Positions 39,795-54,415 of a DNA stretch of 64,000 bases are shown here, one piece after another (the first letter of the stretch is position 1; each line of letters opens with the position of its first letter). The translations under genes and the position numbers were made by a program. The notes beneath the pieces were generated by a model. It had not been told where the DNA came from. It did no database searches and saw nothing but the letters and a program-made list of their open reading frames with translations. The stretch spans positions 65,894,367 to 65,958,366 of the forward strand of contig OZ024890.1 of NCBI GenBank assembly GCA_964017195.1, written 5' to 3'. The stretch is from Siderastrea radians (taxonomy: Eukaryota > Cnidaria > Anthozoa > Scleractinia > Rhizangiidae).

Positions 39795-42455
39795 ATGGGA
39801 AAGAAATTTCATTTGTTCGTTAAAAAAAAGTTTTAAGCATAATAATCGATAATGAGTACGGTTTCTTATTGATCTCTGTTTGTATTTGTATATTTTAAGA
39901 GGGTCACAGGTTTATCAGCTCTGCTGTGAAATAAAGTTGTTGATTGGTTGATGATTGGTTGATTGACGTAAAGAAATTAAATTCATTATAACAGAAGTAA
40001 TGAAATTCTGATATTTGAATTCATGGCATAGAGCTCAGCCCAGATAACATTACATGAGGCTCATTGCAGCTGGAAAAAAAATATGCATTATTTTGTAGTT
40101 CGGGATTGCAGTTAGTTCCTGAATGTAAAGGTTATGACTACGTATAAGATAGCCCACGAACTAAATACTTTCTTACCATGAAATATGACTGACAGATTTT
40201 ACTGTAGAGTCTACAGAAACAAAAAAGTTTTTCAAGCACTATTCGCTTGCTATGATTCACCCATAAAGAAATTCCGATCATAATTTGCATTCCAAGCCCC
40301 CAACCCCACCCCCGATATAAAAGGATGCAGGACACTTAAAGATCCTCTTCTGTTTTGGTGTTTATATTTCAAGGAGTTGGCATTTACACCGTAGTATTGT
40401 GGACGAATTTCCTCCCACTATTTCCCGATCATCACTTCTAGACGGAGGCCTCCAGCTTGGCTATTTTGCCAATTTCAACACGCCTTTTCCATTTCTGTAT
40501 TCTCGAGGGTATATCCGAAAAGAAGTAGTAAACACATCAAGTACAATTTGGAATAAATTTGTACCAATGAAAAATTCACGAGCAAAGTGAGTGCAATATG
40601 TGGTCTTGAAAAATTTGGGAGTGATCATTTATTCCAAAAATTCAAACGAAAAATCTTGAAATTACTTGTTAACATACAGGGATTAAATGATGAACTATTC
40701 ACAGTTCGGCACTTTCCTCAGTTGGTACTTGTCAATATTTACCTCTGAACGAGACTAACATGTGAAAATAATGCTTTAGTATCTTTCTTCAGTGGTCTTG
40801 GGGAATTCCAAACTGAAGCACTTTCAATTTGTGTGGAAAAACAGGCTTTCCCTGTGGGAAATCAAATGGAACGGTACCTTTCAATGGACACCATACCTAA
40901 TAAAATACGCGGTTTGTTTGTACTGAAAAATGCCACTGTTCCATTTGGCGGAAAATTGTCACTGATTTTTCCGTACAAATGGAAAGCACTATGTCAAATA
41001 ATACATACTCGTTCCGCTCCATATTCCTTGTAAAAAAAAATTGCACTGCTCCATTTGGTGGAAAATTTTCACTTTTTCTCCCATTCAAACGAAAACGCTC
41101 CTGGACTATTTAAGTGCCAAGCCCCTCACAACTTCATTGGCTGAAAATTTCACATGTTAATTAATTCGTGCGTAAGTTAGCGTGTACTTTCCAGGAGAGC
41201 TACATTAGAAAAATTTATTTCAACACTTCAATCTTTTTATTGTAAGATATGAAGCCTCCCCCATGATAACAATACAGGGCAAACTTAAGAGTAAACCTAA
41301 GATCAGCTTACTCCTTGTATATCTGTGTCGTTTGTGTTGACACCAAGCGGCAGGTTATTCAACTTCTATAAAGATGGTTAAGCCAAGATAGCGAATATAA
41401 TAACTTAGAGCCACACGAAATGGGTTTCTTGTAGCACAGTGCATCACGGAAGAGCATTGATTGACAAATCTACGCATCTATCCGATTTTTTATTTCCACT
41501 GGGCGTTAGATTTGTCCTTTACTATGTACCTTTGCCGCATCTCAGTTTCTTGACTGAGTTAGATTTTCGCTTAACAGCTGAATTCAGCGTAGCTGAATAC
41601 CAAAATCAAGTTCAGACAGACAGAACGGCGGATGAAAATGGGACAAGTTTGCATCGGAACCTACAAATTTACGTGAGAGGACTTGTAATAATCAGAACTA
41701 CGAAAACACAACAAAAAGTTCCAACGTTAGGGAAAGTACGAAAGACGTGGAATAAACGCAAAAGCCATGAGGAAAAGAAAAATGGACAAAAATATGAAAT
41801 AAGAGACGTCGGCATGTCATGCTCTCTTTAGCGAAACGCCAAGAAGGACAAATCAGTCGGCCTAAAAAGCCTAAAAAGAGACAGTAATTTTGATTTTGTG
41901 GACAAGTGTGAAGGGTTCTATTTTTACGGGAAAAACAGCTTAGAGAAATGCAGACTTGCGGATGCATTACTGTCAATAGTAAACTTCAAAACTTCCTGTC
42001 AAAATGTGGTTGCCATGTCAACATCAGATTTGGGAACAATATAATGTCGAGTGAAATTATCCCCAGATAAATTTTAGTAAAAGTAATGAAGTTTGGTGCT
42101 TTTGCTTGCATATTAAAAAAAAATTACAAACGTTCAACGTCAGCACGGGCACTTTGTGCCTCCCACCAAACAATAAAAACCTGCGGAAAAGGTTGCGCAC
42201 GTAAAAACGAAAACAGTGAGACAACAAGCTACAGCCAGAGTTTACCCCCTTTGAATGGACGAGGTTACGGTAACAGAACTGGCGCTCGTTAGTAAATGCT
42301 GTTATGGCTGCTTTTTTAGGCTATTCTTACGCAAAAAAATGTGAAGCTGGTCTCCTACGGTGGAGATGTTATAAAGTAGCCGGTCCTAGCGAAACACGCA
42401 GCGAGAGAAATCGAAAACCACCTTGTTGTAACCTTTGATGCCTTTTTCATTGCAG

Positions 42456-42683
42456 AGCCTCATAGATGAAGAGAACCAACTAACGACATTGCTTAAAAAC
42501 CTGAAAAGGCTAAGTTCCGCAGATTCACGTCAACCTTCACGTCCACCTCCACCTCCACCTCCACGTCCTGAAAGTCCTTTTAAGAGCTTCTTTAAAGATG
42601 TGGCGAAAAGAGTGCTTGTCCATGTTGTGGCTGATTCGGTTCTGCCTGGGGCTGGTACTTTGCTTGAAAACATTTTTGATTGA
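42456..42683 (+). CDS. GBP-like short Pro-rich terminal exon (copy B)
   Basis: The encoded residues are the same as in the copy A exon at 17757-17984, with the same TTGCAG acceptor and stop. Copy B lacks a local partner exon like 14385-14606, so this exon would need splicing from upstream across copy A or is silent. Confidence 0.5.
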   Translation, partial: SLIDEENQLTTLLKNLKRLSSADSRQPSRPPPPPPPRPESPFKSFFKDVAKRVLVHVVADSVLPGAGTLLENIFD

Positions 42684-43649
42684 GCACTTGAAATTGAAAT
42701 TTTTGAATTTAAAATCATGATTGTAGTGTTTTACAACAACATTTCTTTCTGCTATCAAATGCCCGGTTCCCTCAGTCCATGTAACTGCCTGCAGGGAATC
42801 GTTAGAATTGCATGTAAAATGACCTGCTTAGAAACAAACAATCAAACAGGTAAAACAAAAACAACCCAAGAGCAATAAAGATTTCTGTAGGTATAGTTTA
42901 GAAAATCTGGTTAGATAGCATTAGTAAATTGGTGGAAATGTACAGAATATGTTGAATCTCTACTTTACATGATGTACGGCAACAAAAACCCTGTCAGAGA
43001 AGAAAAGAAAAGGAAAAAAAACCCTCGATGTGTCAACAGATACATACCTAGTGAAGTTTTTAGACATTTTTGCTAATTCATGGACTAGCTTTATGTTTGA
43101 AGCCCGTCTAGTAGCATCAGTTACCTTTAAATGCAACAGAAACGTGTTTTAGACTTGTATGCTTATTAGATTTACTCTATGCCTTGTATACCTTTGAGCA
43201 TAATAAGCACAAGCAAATGGGTAGAGATGTATGTACACTTGAATTGAATAATTCAAAAGAAATAAACCTGAGAGAAAGCGCTTGAAAGCATCAGGATTTG
43301 ATGCTTTCCTGATGCATGGACGTGTACCACTGAACAGAAGCCTCCGATTTTAGTACAAATACTAGTTATAACGTAGCTAGCAAATTCGCGCAATCAAATT
43401 CACCGATTCACGATATACGCAAGCGTCTTTCATAATCTTGTTGACTGCACACTGATGGCGTGAGCAAACTCAAACTTTTTTTTCTGTCTGTAGCGGTCAA
43501 AGTGTCCTCTTTGCGAGCATGCGAGTAAATGACCAAGAAAAATCACTTCATAGCAGAGTTAAACTAGGGAGAAATTTCAACACCGGTATTGTTGTAGAGT
43601 GTTTGATTTCTTAGGACAAGCGAGAATCTTTGTTAAAAGAGAAACTCAC

Positions 43650-44187
43650 GCTCATTAAGTCTTTGGTGTTTTATTCACTGATTCTTCACGCTCATCAAAT
43701 CTTCGCGAGCAATAATGTCGAAGAGATGAACGAATGCATTCATACAGATCTAGAGGAAATTCGGTTATGGCTTGCTGCCAATAAACTCACTTTGAATATG
43801 ACGAAAACAGAATTTCTATTAATTGGTTCTAGAGATTGTCTATTCTATTAATTGGTTCAGCGATTGTCTAATACTACAATTAAAATAAACCAAATCCCTG
43901 TAGAACAAGTCTCTACTACGAAATCTCTCGGTGTACATATTGACCACAATCTAAATTGGGATTTTCATGTTAAAGAAAATTCCAAAAAGATGGCTTCTGG
44001 CATAAGCGCCATTAAACGCATAAGGAATTTTGTTCCACAAGAGATACTTCTTACCATTTATAATTCATTAATTCATCCTCACTTTGAATATTGTAGTGTA
44101 GTGTGGGGATGCTGTTCAAGGGGACTCTCAGAAATAACAAAAGTTACAGAACCGTGCCGCACGTATCATAACCTTCTCAAATTAATG
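43650..44187 (+). mobile_element. Non-LTR retrotransposon RT fragment (copy B)
   Basis: Duplicate of 18960-19490 with the same internal stop and a few extra bases near 43650. Confidence 0.75.
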
Positions 44188-47100
44188 ATAATAATTAAAA
44201 ACAATATTATAATTATAATAAGAACCTTCCCAGAATGCTTTGCACCAGAAAAATTTCAATGCAAAATAACTTAGTTAATTTGTGGTCGAAGAGAATTCTG
44301 TACCATGTGTTATTTACAACTTCGTGAAAATTATCCCTCATATTAACGCTAGGGTGATGACGTCATTATTCACGTGACTATGGCAAAAAATATGTTTTAG
44401 CTCCCTGCAAGAACAGGCCTCCATGAATTCAAAAGCAGATAACGTGCCCTGATAGTCATTGGAATGGGCAATATGGAAATTGCCAGTTGACATCTGACAT
44501 TTGAAAGTTAAGGTGGCTCTGTACAGGAGCATTTCCCAGGGGACTGGTAAGGAGTCAGTAGCTATGGTAGTTTAAGGCGGAGAGAAACAAAGCTTGGCTG
44601 GTTAATAGAACTTCGCATGAAGGTAACGACCATGATATGCTCACTGTTGTGACGTCATTGGTCACGTGACCAGAGTGCACAGAAAATTCAAATCACTTTA
44701 AAACTACTTTAAGCTCAATAAATTCGTAATTTCTCACAGTAATATTGCAGAAAAAATTGCTAGTTATTCAAAAACGTCCATTATTATTTTTCCTTTTGAA
44801 AACAGCACGATAAAAAATGAACCTTAAACTTTTGATAATCCCCTGTTTTGTGAGGTTTTAATATAAATGTAAAAACGAATCAGCATATTTGGTTTCAAAC
44901 TATGCTCTTTCTACCTACGTTAACAGTTTTTTTTTTTAAATTCGTTTTCATATAGCTTAGGGATGTGAATTTGCAGGCACGCGGAGTACTGGGCACCAAT
45001 GTCACGGATTGCTCACGAAGACTGGTGCACGTTTTAGGCGCGGCGGCATAGCTAGCGACAAAAGCTGAAAGGGTGACGTGAAGAGGTGTTTTAGCTTTCT
45101 GTGGTCCATTTCTACTAAATAATTGTTAATGGTTTCTCGGAAAGAGGACAGCACTTCATTTTTCGCTGCATTGCTCATGTCAGATACGTGTAATTATAGC
45201 TTTTCATTGTCTTCGGTAAACAGCTTAATATATAAGCAGGGCTTTACCCATCGATCATTATGTTTAATGTTTCACATTTATCGTTAGTCCAGTGCTTAAA
45301 TAATTTGCCATTTTCGTTCCGGTAGTAAAAAGCCGAAAGATAGACACTTAGGTTGGTAACTAAAGTTTATTAAGTTTCGTAAGTCTTTAAATAAACGTTA
45401 TATGAAGTGATGTAGTTTTTGTACACTCGTCTGTGAATCGTTTGTTATTTGTTGGCCAAGTAAAAGTGTAGCATCGCATCCTTTATGTTTTCAGTAACTT
45501 TAATTACAGCGTTGCTGTTAAAATTAATGTTTCAAACAGCTATTGCTTAAAGCAAGAAGGTTAGGCTACTCTCCTAATGTTGATACTGGCAGATAAGCTT
45601 AAATTCTTTTGTGTAGTATCATGTTGTCGTGTTGTAAACATCTCATACCAACATAACATAACACATAACATACTTTATTTTATCTCCAACTCCATTTGTT
45701 TATTAGCTGGGCTTTTCTTCACTGCTTGCAAATTATTTATATACATCTAATGACTCACGAATGTTTCTTAGATCAAGTAAGGTTCAAAGCTATAGTTGGC
45801 ATGATTTGATGACAAACAACAAATTTAAATTTCGAATTAGGTACATGTAAAACTTTTATTAAAAGTTATGTGTTGATCACTTTTGGGAAAATATGCTTAA
45901 GACAATCGAGTTCAAAGCAGGTGGATGTAATTTTTTTGTACATCTCATTCTCTACTTTCACTGATTAAGTTATTCCATAATTTGCAGGGTAAAAATTAAC
46001 TTCAGTGCTTGAATCATTGAATTGCAACTCGGGCCAGTATCCTTGAATTCCAACCTCGTCCCCAGGGTCTTTTCACTTGCTCGCTTAGTATAGTGGACCA
46101 GGCCATTTAGATAAAGTGGCTTTCAAAATCCTCTAGTCTAAATAAAAAAAATTAAAACCATATTTACTTGAATAGACCCCTCCCAACCCGGGTGAGAAGT
46201 AAGTCTTTTATCCAGGGATTTCGCCAATAATCATGTGGAAAAAGTACCACATACTGTAGAACTCTAAGTAAGACTGGAGTCACATGTCAATAAAAACAAA
46301 CCTCAACTTTTAGTGGCCCTGGTCAGTCTTAAATTGCTACTGGCAACCAGGAGACTGTCAATTTTTAGCCCTGAAGTTGTTGTTTTCACTGATCCTTTTT
46401 AATCTATACTAGGCATGTATATGTCAGCAGTGATCAGTGATGCAGCTTTTCTTACAGTGAAGGTATGCACATGGAAGATATCAATCTTATAATTATCCCA
46501 GCTTACGTACTATCTTACTGTTCAGTAAAATGAACTGAGTCAAATGCAATGATCAGTTTAATTTGGGTTCGGTAGTTCAACACAATTAAACCAATAATAT
46601 GCATAAAGCAGTGTTTGATTCCAATTTCTGAACCCACTCAAACATAATTAAGTACAGTTAAACAGTTTTAAAATCATTCAATTATACCAGATATTTAAAC
46701 CATCTGCCTTTAAGTGTGTGAGAACAAGCACACATTTCTGTAGTGTGGAATTTGAGCATGATCTGTTTTATATTGTCGTGTAAACACATAGAAGACTGGG
46801 TGGCTAAAAGAGCCTTTTCGGAAAAAGAAAATTTGGCAATCCTAATACTCACAAAGGAAAATAAAAGTTGAACCAAGGATAAAATTAAATCACAACATTT
46901 ACATGAGTGTTCCATCAAGACTTCCATTGGGGTAGATGATGAAAACCTTATACCCACTTAAGTTACAAAATCCATTTTTCACGGTGATTTAAGATTTATT
47001 CTTGATGGTTAAAGGGTTTAAAAACTTAATAATGCAGAATGAATCAAACAGTTATACCATGTATGGGTATGGTGATTATTGTGACCCAGTACCACTACTG

Positions 47101-48810
47101 GGGCAAGCTCACACAGGTATCGCTTGTACAGTTGAGATTTTTTGTGCTGTAATCATTAAACAAATACAGAGAAACAAGAGGAAATTGGGAGGAACTTGTA
47201 CCAGAATGAAAATCATGCTGGTATTATTTAAACACCCCCTTAGCCTAAAGTCAAGCAGCTCTCAAGAATTTTTAACAACATCCTCAGAGACCCAGGGGCA
47301 GTAACGCCCTGATTTCATGAGACCGGTGCAAACTCAGCCTGGTACGATTTTGTTTACATGAGACCGGTCTGAAAGTCAGACTGGCATGAAGTGTTTACCT
47401 GAGACCAATCTAAACTCTGTTTGTGTTAATATGGTCCGCAACCATCCCATCCTTAAAAATCCAGTTTATCTATAATATCCAACAGCTTGGAATGCTCCAA
47501 TGCCACTTATTAAACGTGCATACCCAAAACAAATATCTCAGACCAATTGGAACCCTGTTCATGCTTAAGTGGCTCCCCAGTCTGATTTCAAACCGTTCTG
47601 AGTCATTCATGTTGGTTCAGCAGCAGTGATGAGTTAAACCAGCCTAAGGCCCTGTTTACATGAGTGACTTTATCCCGGGATGACTTTTATCTCGGTGTCT
47701 GGTCATTTACCTGTAACTGTTTACATGATTTGGAGCTGAAATGTGCTCACCCTGGGACGATTTCAGCACCGGGATGAAATCGTCCTGGGGTAAACACCAT
47801 TTCAGCTCCAAACCATGTAAAAACTTACAGGTAAATGACCAGACACCGATATGAAAGTCATCTCGGGATGAAATCACTCGTGTAAACACAGCCTAAGATG
47901 ATAATTATTTTATACTAGCTTCATGTTTCGTACGTTTCGTGTAAACAGAGGTAAGCATTTGGAGTCGATCTGAAGTCATACCGGCCCAAGTTGGTACCAT
48001 TCTCATAGACTACGAGCAGTCTCTCATTTTTCTCTAGCGCGTGCACACTGACTGTCCAACTATTGGTAATTGTGATAATTAAAATCTGCTTTGTTTTTCT
48101 TACAGGTTTTTATTCCATCAACCTGTTGTCAGGAAAATATGGCAGTTTATTATAAGGGTTTGGTTAAGAAAGTTGTACTTTTAGCTATATTCCCAGACAC
48201 ACTTTATCAATTCAAATAAAAAAATTGAAGAGCAGTTTTGAAATAAGGTTATATATTTTTTGGTCTTTTTCTGCTTAACATTTTGATGTCATTGATTAGT
48301 TTGACTGACCCCTCAGTACTACTAAGTGGATGATGTATGAAAATGGGATGAATCCTGGAGTACACCTTTTAGGGCTCTACTTCAAAATATCTGATGAGCA
48401 CAACCTGCCCTTTGTCTTTTTTTGGGGGAGTATCCCCCCCCCACTACTATCCCAGGAATGAAGAGTCAGACCTATTTGATTGAATTCCCTTTATGAGGAA
48501 AACTATATCGATTGACTGATTCACCACAGTCTGATCCCTTTTTGTCAGTTCATTGCCTGTTAGGTTTCAGACTATTCTGAAATGATTTAGGAAGAGGCTA
48601 TTCCTTTTGTTTTTCTTTGGTACCAGATTATGGCAATCAGTAACAATGCTTATTGGTAACAAATTATCAAACCAAAAAGAACTAAAGTCTCGAGATCTAC
48701 TGCATCACGGTCTGGGGTAGTAAGAGAGTGAGTCATAATCTGTGCATCAAATAAAGTCACTAGTCATTACTGGACCATTTGTTATTCGCATTGGCAACAC
48801 TGAAGTCACA

Positions 48811-48850
<40 letters not shown>

Positions 48851-49629
48851 AATTGATTGATTGATTGATTGATTTTTTAATTGACTGATTGACTAATTTA
48901 TCAGCCAGTTGGTTGAGTGGTTGATTCATTGAGTGATTGGTTCTTAAAATAGATGAATGAATTGATTCACCTGAATTACATGTAAGTAATTACATGCACA
49001 ATGCTGCACTTCTTCGCATCTTCCTCTGGCAGTAAAATAATACCCGGCATCAGTCGAAACGTTAAATAATTTTCAAGCCCCAATGTCATGACATAATTGT
49101 AAGCAAATAATTTATTTGTAATTAGCAAGTAGTAGGTAAGAAGCCGTATTAGAGAGCAGGACTATTAGAGCTTTTACAGTAATTTAAATTATATTTCATA
49201 TTAACTCCAGTAAGCTACTCCTTCTGAGTTAAACTACCACTATTGGACAGTCAAGAAAGAAAGCAATGCCCTGGGATGTTTTAGGGTTCACTACTTCCTA
49301 CTATTAATTAAACGTCCCGGGGAATTAATACAAGTAAATAAGGTACATCACCATCATCATCATCATCATTCAACTATAGCATCATTTTACCATATAAGGA
49401 GAAAAATATGAGTATGAGAGCGTCTTACACTGTAGAAAACGTATTGCACTATAGTATCCCTGTTTCAAATCACTTATTGAATAAAACATTTAAATTGCTT
49501 AGATATTTAAGTTTATATTACCTAAAACAGAGGCTTATTTAAAATTTATGAAACACTGGTTCTAATTTGATGAGAGGTGTATTACTAATGATTAACTAAT
49601 AATTATGATATTGTTTTCCGGTCTCACTT

Positions 49630-49666
<37 letters not shown>

Positions 49667-51110
49667 TGATGATGACGATGATGATGATCGTTTTCCAAAA
49701 ATTTTGTTCCCTTACAAACTTTGAACTTCATTACTGCAATAAGCCATAAGATTCTGGTTTAAATGCTGTTTTCTAATAAGGCGGATGGTAAACATGAGAT
49801 TTTGACGGTATCTGAGTAAAAGCGAACTAGCTTCCCCTTTTTCAAAGTATAAGTTGGCAGTTTGTCATCTGAGGTAAGGGAACGCAATAAAGGGGCCCAA
49901 ATGTTCCTCTAAATGTCAAGACGGGACACGAGAAAGACGAACGCTTTCAAAGTGAACATATGTTCACGTTTTTATTTCCCTCTATTAAAGACAACTGCAA
50001 AGCGAAGAACTGGAACGCGTGGGTATAATATACGATTACTTGCGATAGAGTTTGAAATGTTCTCTGAAATATTGAAGGCTTGTCTCTTGTCTATTTGAAG
50101 TGTACCCATTCAAGACTGGAAGTTCTGTCTCCGTGGATCCCTCTATTCGTCTATCTAAACCTTTATTTTTACCGAAATCAGGGTGGCAATCATATACTTC
50201 AGCTTTGTTATTTCATCACTCTGAAAATATAAAATGCTTATTCCTTGTCGATTTAATGGTATCTATTCAAGACTGGAAGTACTGTCTCCGTGGATCCGCT
50301 TATCCGTCCATGTAATAAACTTTTATCGGGGCTAGGTTGGTAATCAGATTTTTTTTCAGATGGACGGAACCACGGATTCACGGATTTCTCCCCTTAAAGC
50401 TCTATAATGTAATCCCCTGAAGAGTCAGCAATCACGAAACAGGCTTGTCGGGATGAAAGTGTAGTTTTTCTATTTTCAAAATATATATTACGCTCTACTT
50501 TAACGTATCGAGCACTGTAATTCGGAAAAATCGAAACACAAAATCCGTCTTTCCGTCCATCAAAGAAAAAAATTCTGATTGCCAGTCTTATTATGCATGG
50601 CACAGTCAGTGTGACGGATTCAACATTATAGAGCTTTAAGGGAAGAGATCAGTGAATCCGCCCTTCCGTTCATCTGAAAAAAAAAGTATAAAAAATCTTA
50701 TTTCCAACATAGCTTTGATAAAAGTTTATTACATGGACGGATAAGCGGATCCAGGTAACACAATTGTGTAATCAGCAAGTTAATTGCACAATTCCGTGCG
50801 TGCGTGGCAATGCTTATGTAATGCGCGCGCACTCTGAATGCTTGTGCACCCATTTTAGATGAGATTGTATAAATCTTGGCTATATTTATTATAAATAGAG
50901 AAAGAAGCACTGCTTCCTGCTGACATAACCTGCTGCAAACACTAGAAAAAGTTGGGAGGAATTTGCAAGTTCTCATGTGAACCTGGGCTTGGACTCAAAT
51001 ATACTTTTTGCTTTAAGACAACAAGTACTGGCCGTTATACAACACTACGCTTGGTGGCATGTTTTTCATTTTACATTGTTATTGTTACTGTAATATTCTG
51101 CTTTTCCCAG

Positions 51111-51365
51111 AATTCCATGGCAAGTAAGATGCTCTCTTGGCAAGCTGAGAATGAAAGGCAAACAAGAGAGTACTGCGAAGGTCTCCTTTCTGTACTAAAA
51201 GGGGATCACTTGGATCCAGTCCTACAGCGACTTCAAGGGAAGGAAGCAGCTAAAGTGTCTTATACGGAGGTTATTGGTGGATATAACAGCGTAAAAGATG
51301 ACTATGAGGCGTCTGCAAAGGGTGCCAAAGATGTCATTGCCACAGTATTCTTTGAATTTCATCCA
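51111..51365 (+). CDS. GBP-like exon, helical module B (copy B)
   Basis: The encoded protein is unchanged relative to 26414-26668; acceptor and GTAAGA donor are conserved. Confidence 0.72.
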
Positions 51366-51536
51366 GTAAGAAAATATTCACAGGTTTAAGATTTTTTAAT
51401 TTTCAGTTGCAGCTATACCTGTTCACAGACTTAAATCAAGTTCTTACCAGCAGGTTTAAGTACTTTTTACCACCTTTAAACGGGCATAGAAAAACTTTCG
51501 TTAAATTTTTTTCTTGAGCTCTTTGTTTTTTTTAAG

Positions 51537-51659
51537 CAACTATTAAAGGTAATGGAACAATATTTGGGACTGCTGAGACAACTGAAAGATTTTGACGAAG
51601 ACCTCAGCCGCGAATTAGCAGCCAAGGCTTATCAAGAGCGGGAGAGGAAGAGACTGGAG
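51537..51659 (+). CDS. GBP-like helical exon (copy B)
   Basis: Identical in protein to 26840-26962, phase 0 at both ends, with AAG acceptor and GTAAGA donor intact. Confidence 0.72.
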
Positions 51660-52585
51660 GTAAGAAATCCATGTAAACTTTAAGTAGTATTTATACCCCA
51701 TCCGTCCTTCCATTTATCCGTCCAAACATTGGACGGATAAATGGATCTTTTATTGATCATTTTTGGACCTTTTATTGATCATCAATCTCTTTTCATGCAA
51801 GAGAAAATTAGTTGATGAAAGGGCTTGTTTTTTTTGTTACATATTAACCCTATTCTGCCTGGGCCTTTTTTGAGTTTCTGAGCCTGTGGGGGGGAGGGCA
51901 CAAGGTGCCCCCCCCCCTTATAGATCTCGAAAAGTATTAAGGCTCTTGCGATGAAACTTGCCACGTTTGTAGCACGTCGTGAGCTTAACAGATTGGGCTT
52001 AACAGATTGGATGACGTGTCAATTATGACCTGCCGTGACGTCACAATAGCGTGACAAACCCGCCATTTTGAATTTGAGGCCGCCATCTTGAATACCAAAC
52101 CTACAGTCATGCGGCTGACAATGACGTCACCAAAAAATATATGATTTTGTTCTAAGAAACATACTTGGTAAAACAAGCACACAAAAGTAAAAACTTATCT
52201 TCTTCTTACAAACAAAGGGGTTAAACCTGAAAAAAGACTGAAAAAGACAGAAAATAGACAAAATACACTTCTGAGTAGATGGTTGCTATGGAAACGTCAA
52301 TCATCATAGACACATAATTGACACAGAAAAATTTCCCTGATAAATTTTAGGAAACGTCACGAGATTTGGTGATTATTCGTCTAGCCGTTTAAAAGTTATA
52401 ATTCGTTAAAGCCAGCGTGGGCACAATGTGCTCCCCCCCCCCCCCAAGGCAGAATAGGGTAAATTTCTTGGGGAAATGTTGTAGACTAATGTACACGAAA
52501 GTAATTAACGCATGCAGATGTGAATTTTAGAATACAAGATAATACAGATCAGAATACAACTAAGCCTTGATGTTTTGTTTAACAG

Positions 52586-52633
52586 GAACAACAACATCGC
52601 TTGCAACAGGAAAATCGCAAGCTAAAGGAACAG
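52586..52633 (+). CDS. GBP-like 16-codon micro-exon (copy B)
   Basis: Same 48 bp and splice sites as 27886-27933. Confidence 0.66.
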
Positions 52634-54415
52634 GTAGCAATTTGTGATTTTAGATAAGGGAACACTGGATCAAACTGAAACCGTTTTCTATAGATAGAAA
52701 TTATACATGGTTTTTGCTAAAATAAGTTTCTCGTTGGCCATAGCCGGTTTACATGAGCACAAAAATAAGTTTCTCATTGGCCATAGCCGGTTTACACTGA
52801 GCACAATTGTTCGGCAAGTGGTTGTGTTGGTGGTGCCAAATTTATATTAAGTTGATCCAACTAAGATACAATCTTCCAAACTGTTGCTAGTTATGGTAGA
52901 GTAAATTTGTGGTGGGTATGTAGTTTAAGTTCGAAGGGAAAGAAGTGCAAAACCATTTCAAAAGACCATATTTGAGAAAGGGCCACGAACTTTTTTTTCA
53001 TGCGTTGCTGAGAAAGTAAAGTATTATATTCCGTGCTCTGATCTATGTGTTCATTTTAAGTGGAAAGTCATTTCAAGTAGATTGTAATTATACTGGGACA
53101 ATTTTTAGTTCGGGAATTTAGATCTCAAGCAACACAGAGGGGATTGAACAAAGGAAGACTGCACATGTGTAGATGAGTCCGAAAATGTCGTTCCCTCGAT
53201 GCCAACTCCCGAAAATATCACGACAATGTATGAAGATTTCAGTGTAGCCAGTATTTACCGGAAAGCGATTGGGTTGAGGTACGGTGTTTTGTTATATGAT
53301 TATTCGGTAAGATCAAGTTCCTGCTGCCTAGTTTGTGCAGATTTGAAAATAGATTTAAAAAGTATAATTGAACATTGTTTGTATTTAAAAAAAATGCGAC
53401 CTGACTTTTTTTAGCGAGTAAGTGCAATCGTTTTGATGTCAGTTTGTTTGTTTGTTTGTTTGTTTGGAATTACGGAATAAAAGACTGCACAGAAACCATT
53501 TCAATGCATTTTTCCGCTTGTGTTTACCTGTCAAACCAGTTATGTAAATGGCAGCAGGGATGGCACAGTGGTGAGAGCACTCGCCTCCAACCATCATCAT
53601 CATCATCATCATCGTCGTCGTCTACGTCGTCGTCGTCGTTGTCGTCGTCGTCATCATTATTTTAAAAAAAAGTAAAATACGAGACGCATGGAAATCCTAA
53701 GTGTCTCTGACTGAAAACTAGGGAAAAGAATAGCCGGTTGGGCGAAAAAAATGTGCTTATAAGAAAGAAATAAAACGAGCAAAATCATCTTTTACCACGT
53801 GGACCACTGAGGATGCAAACAAGAATTTGAGCTGGAGCAGACGGCCTCCGGTCACAACTGTTGACTTTTTTCATCCGCAGGGACAAATAAGTTTAGAATT
53901 GTTAGTTGAGACAATTTCTTCGTTTAAAAAGACCTTTAAAACTGTCCTTGCTATTTTGTTTCCAGTAATTGCGTTTACTAAAATGACCGTTCGGCCAAAA
54001 TGTATCATCTAAAGTGTCAATAGTCAAATGAGTCAGTGTTATTTTAAATTTGAGTTAATTATACTGAAGGCATTAATAGACATGCTTTAACCTCAAAAGA
54101 AAATTGACGACGTTTCGCTCTTGTCACTTCCAGTACTCCCTCACAACATACTGTCACGAGGAATGAACCCAAATACGCCGTATTAACGCTACCTAGATCT
54201 GTGGATTGCTTAGTGGGCTCATACAATTTGCGTTCGAAGAGCACGAAAAAGAACTTTTTCATCTTTCTATCTCAACATACGCGCACAACTATTTTCCCCG
54301 TTTATATCAACCATGCAATTTCTTAGGTAAATTCGTCATTTGAAGGCTAAGGTAGATTGAATTTTTGTAAGTGAAATGATTTACTCTTTTGTCATTCTAA
54401 CTGTTTGTATGTTAG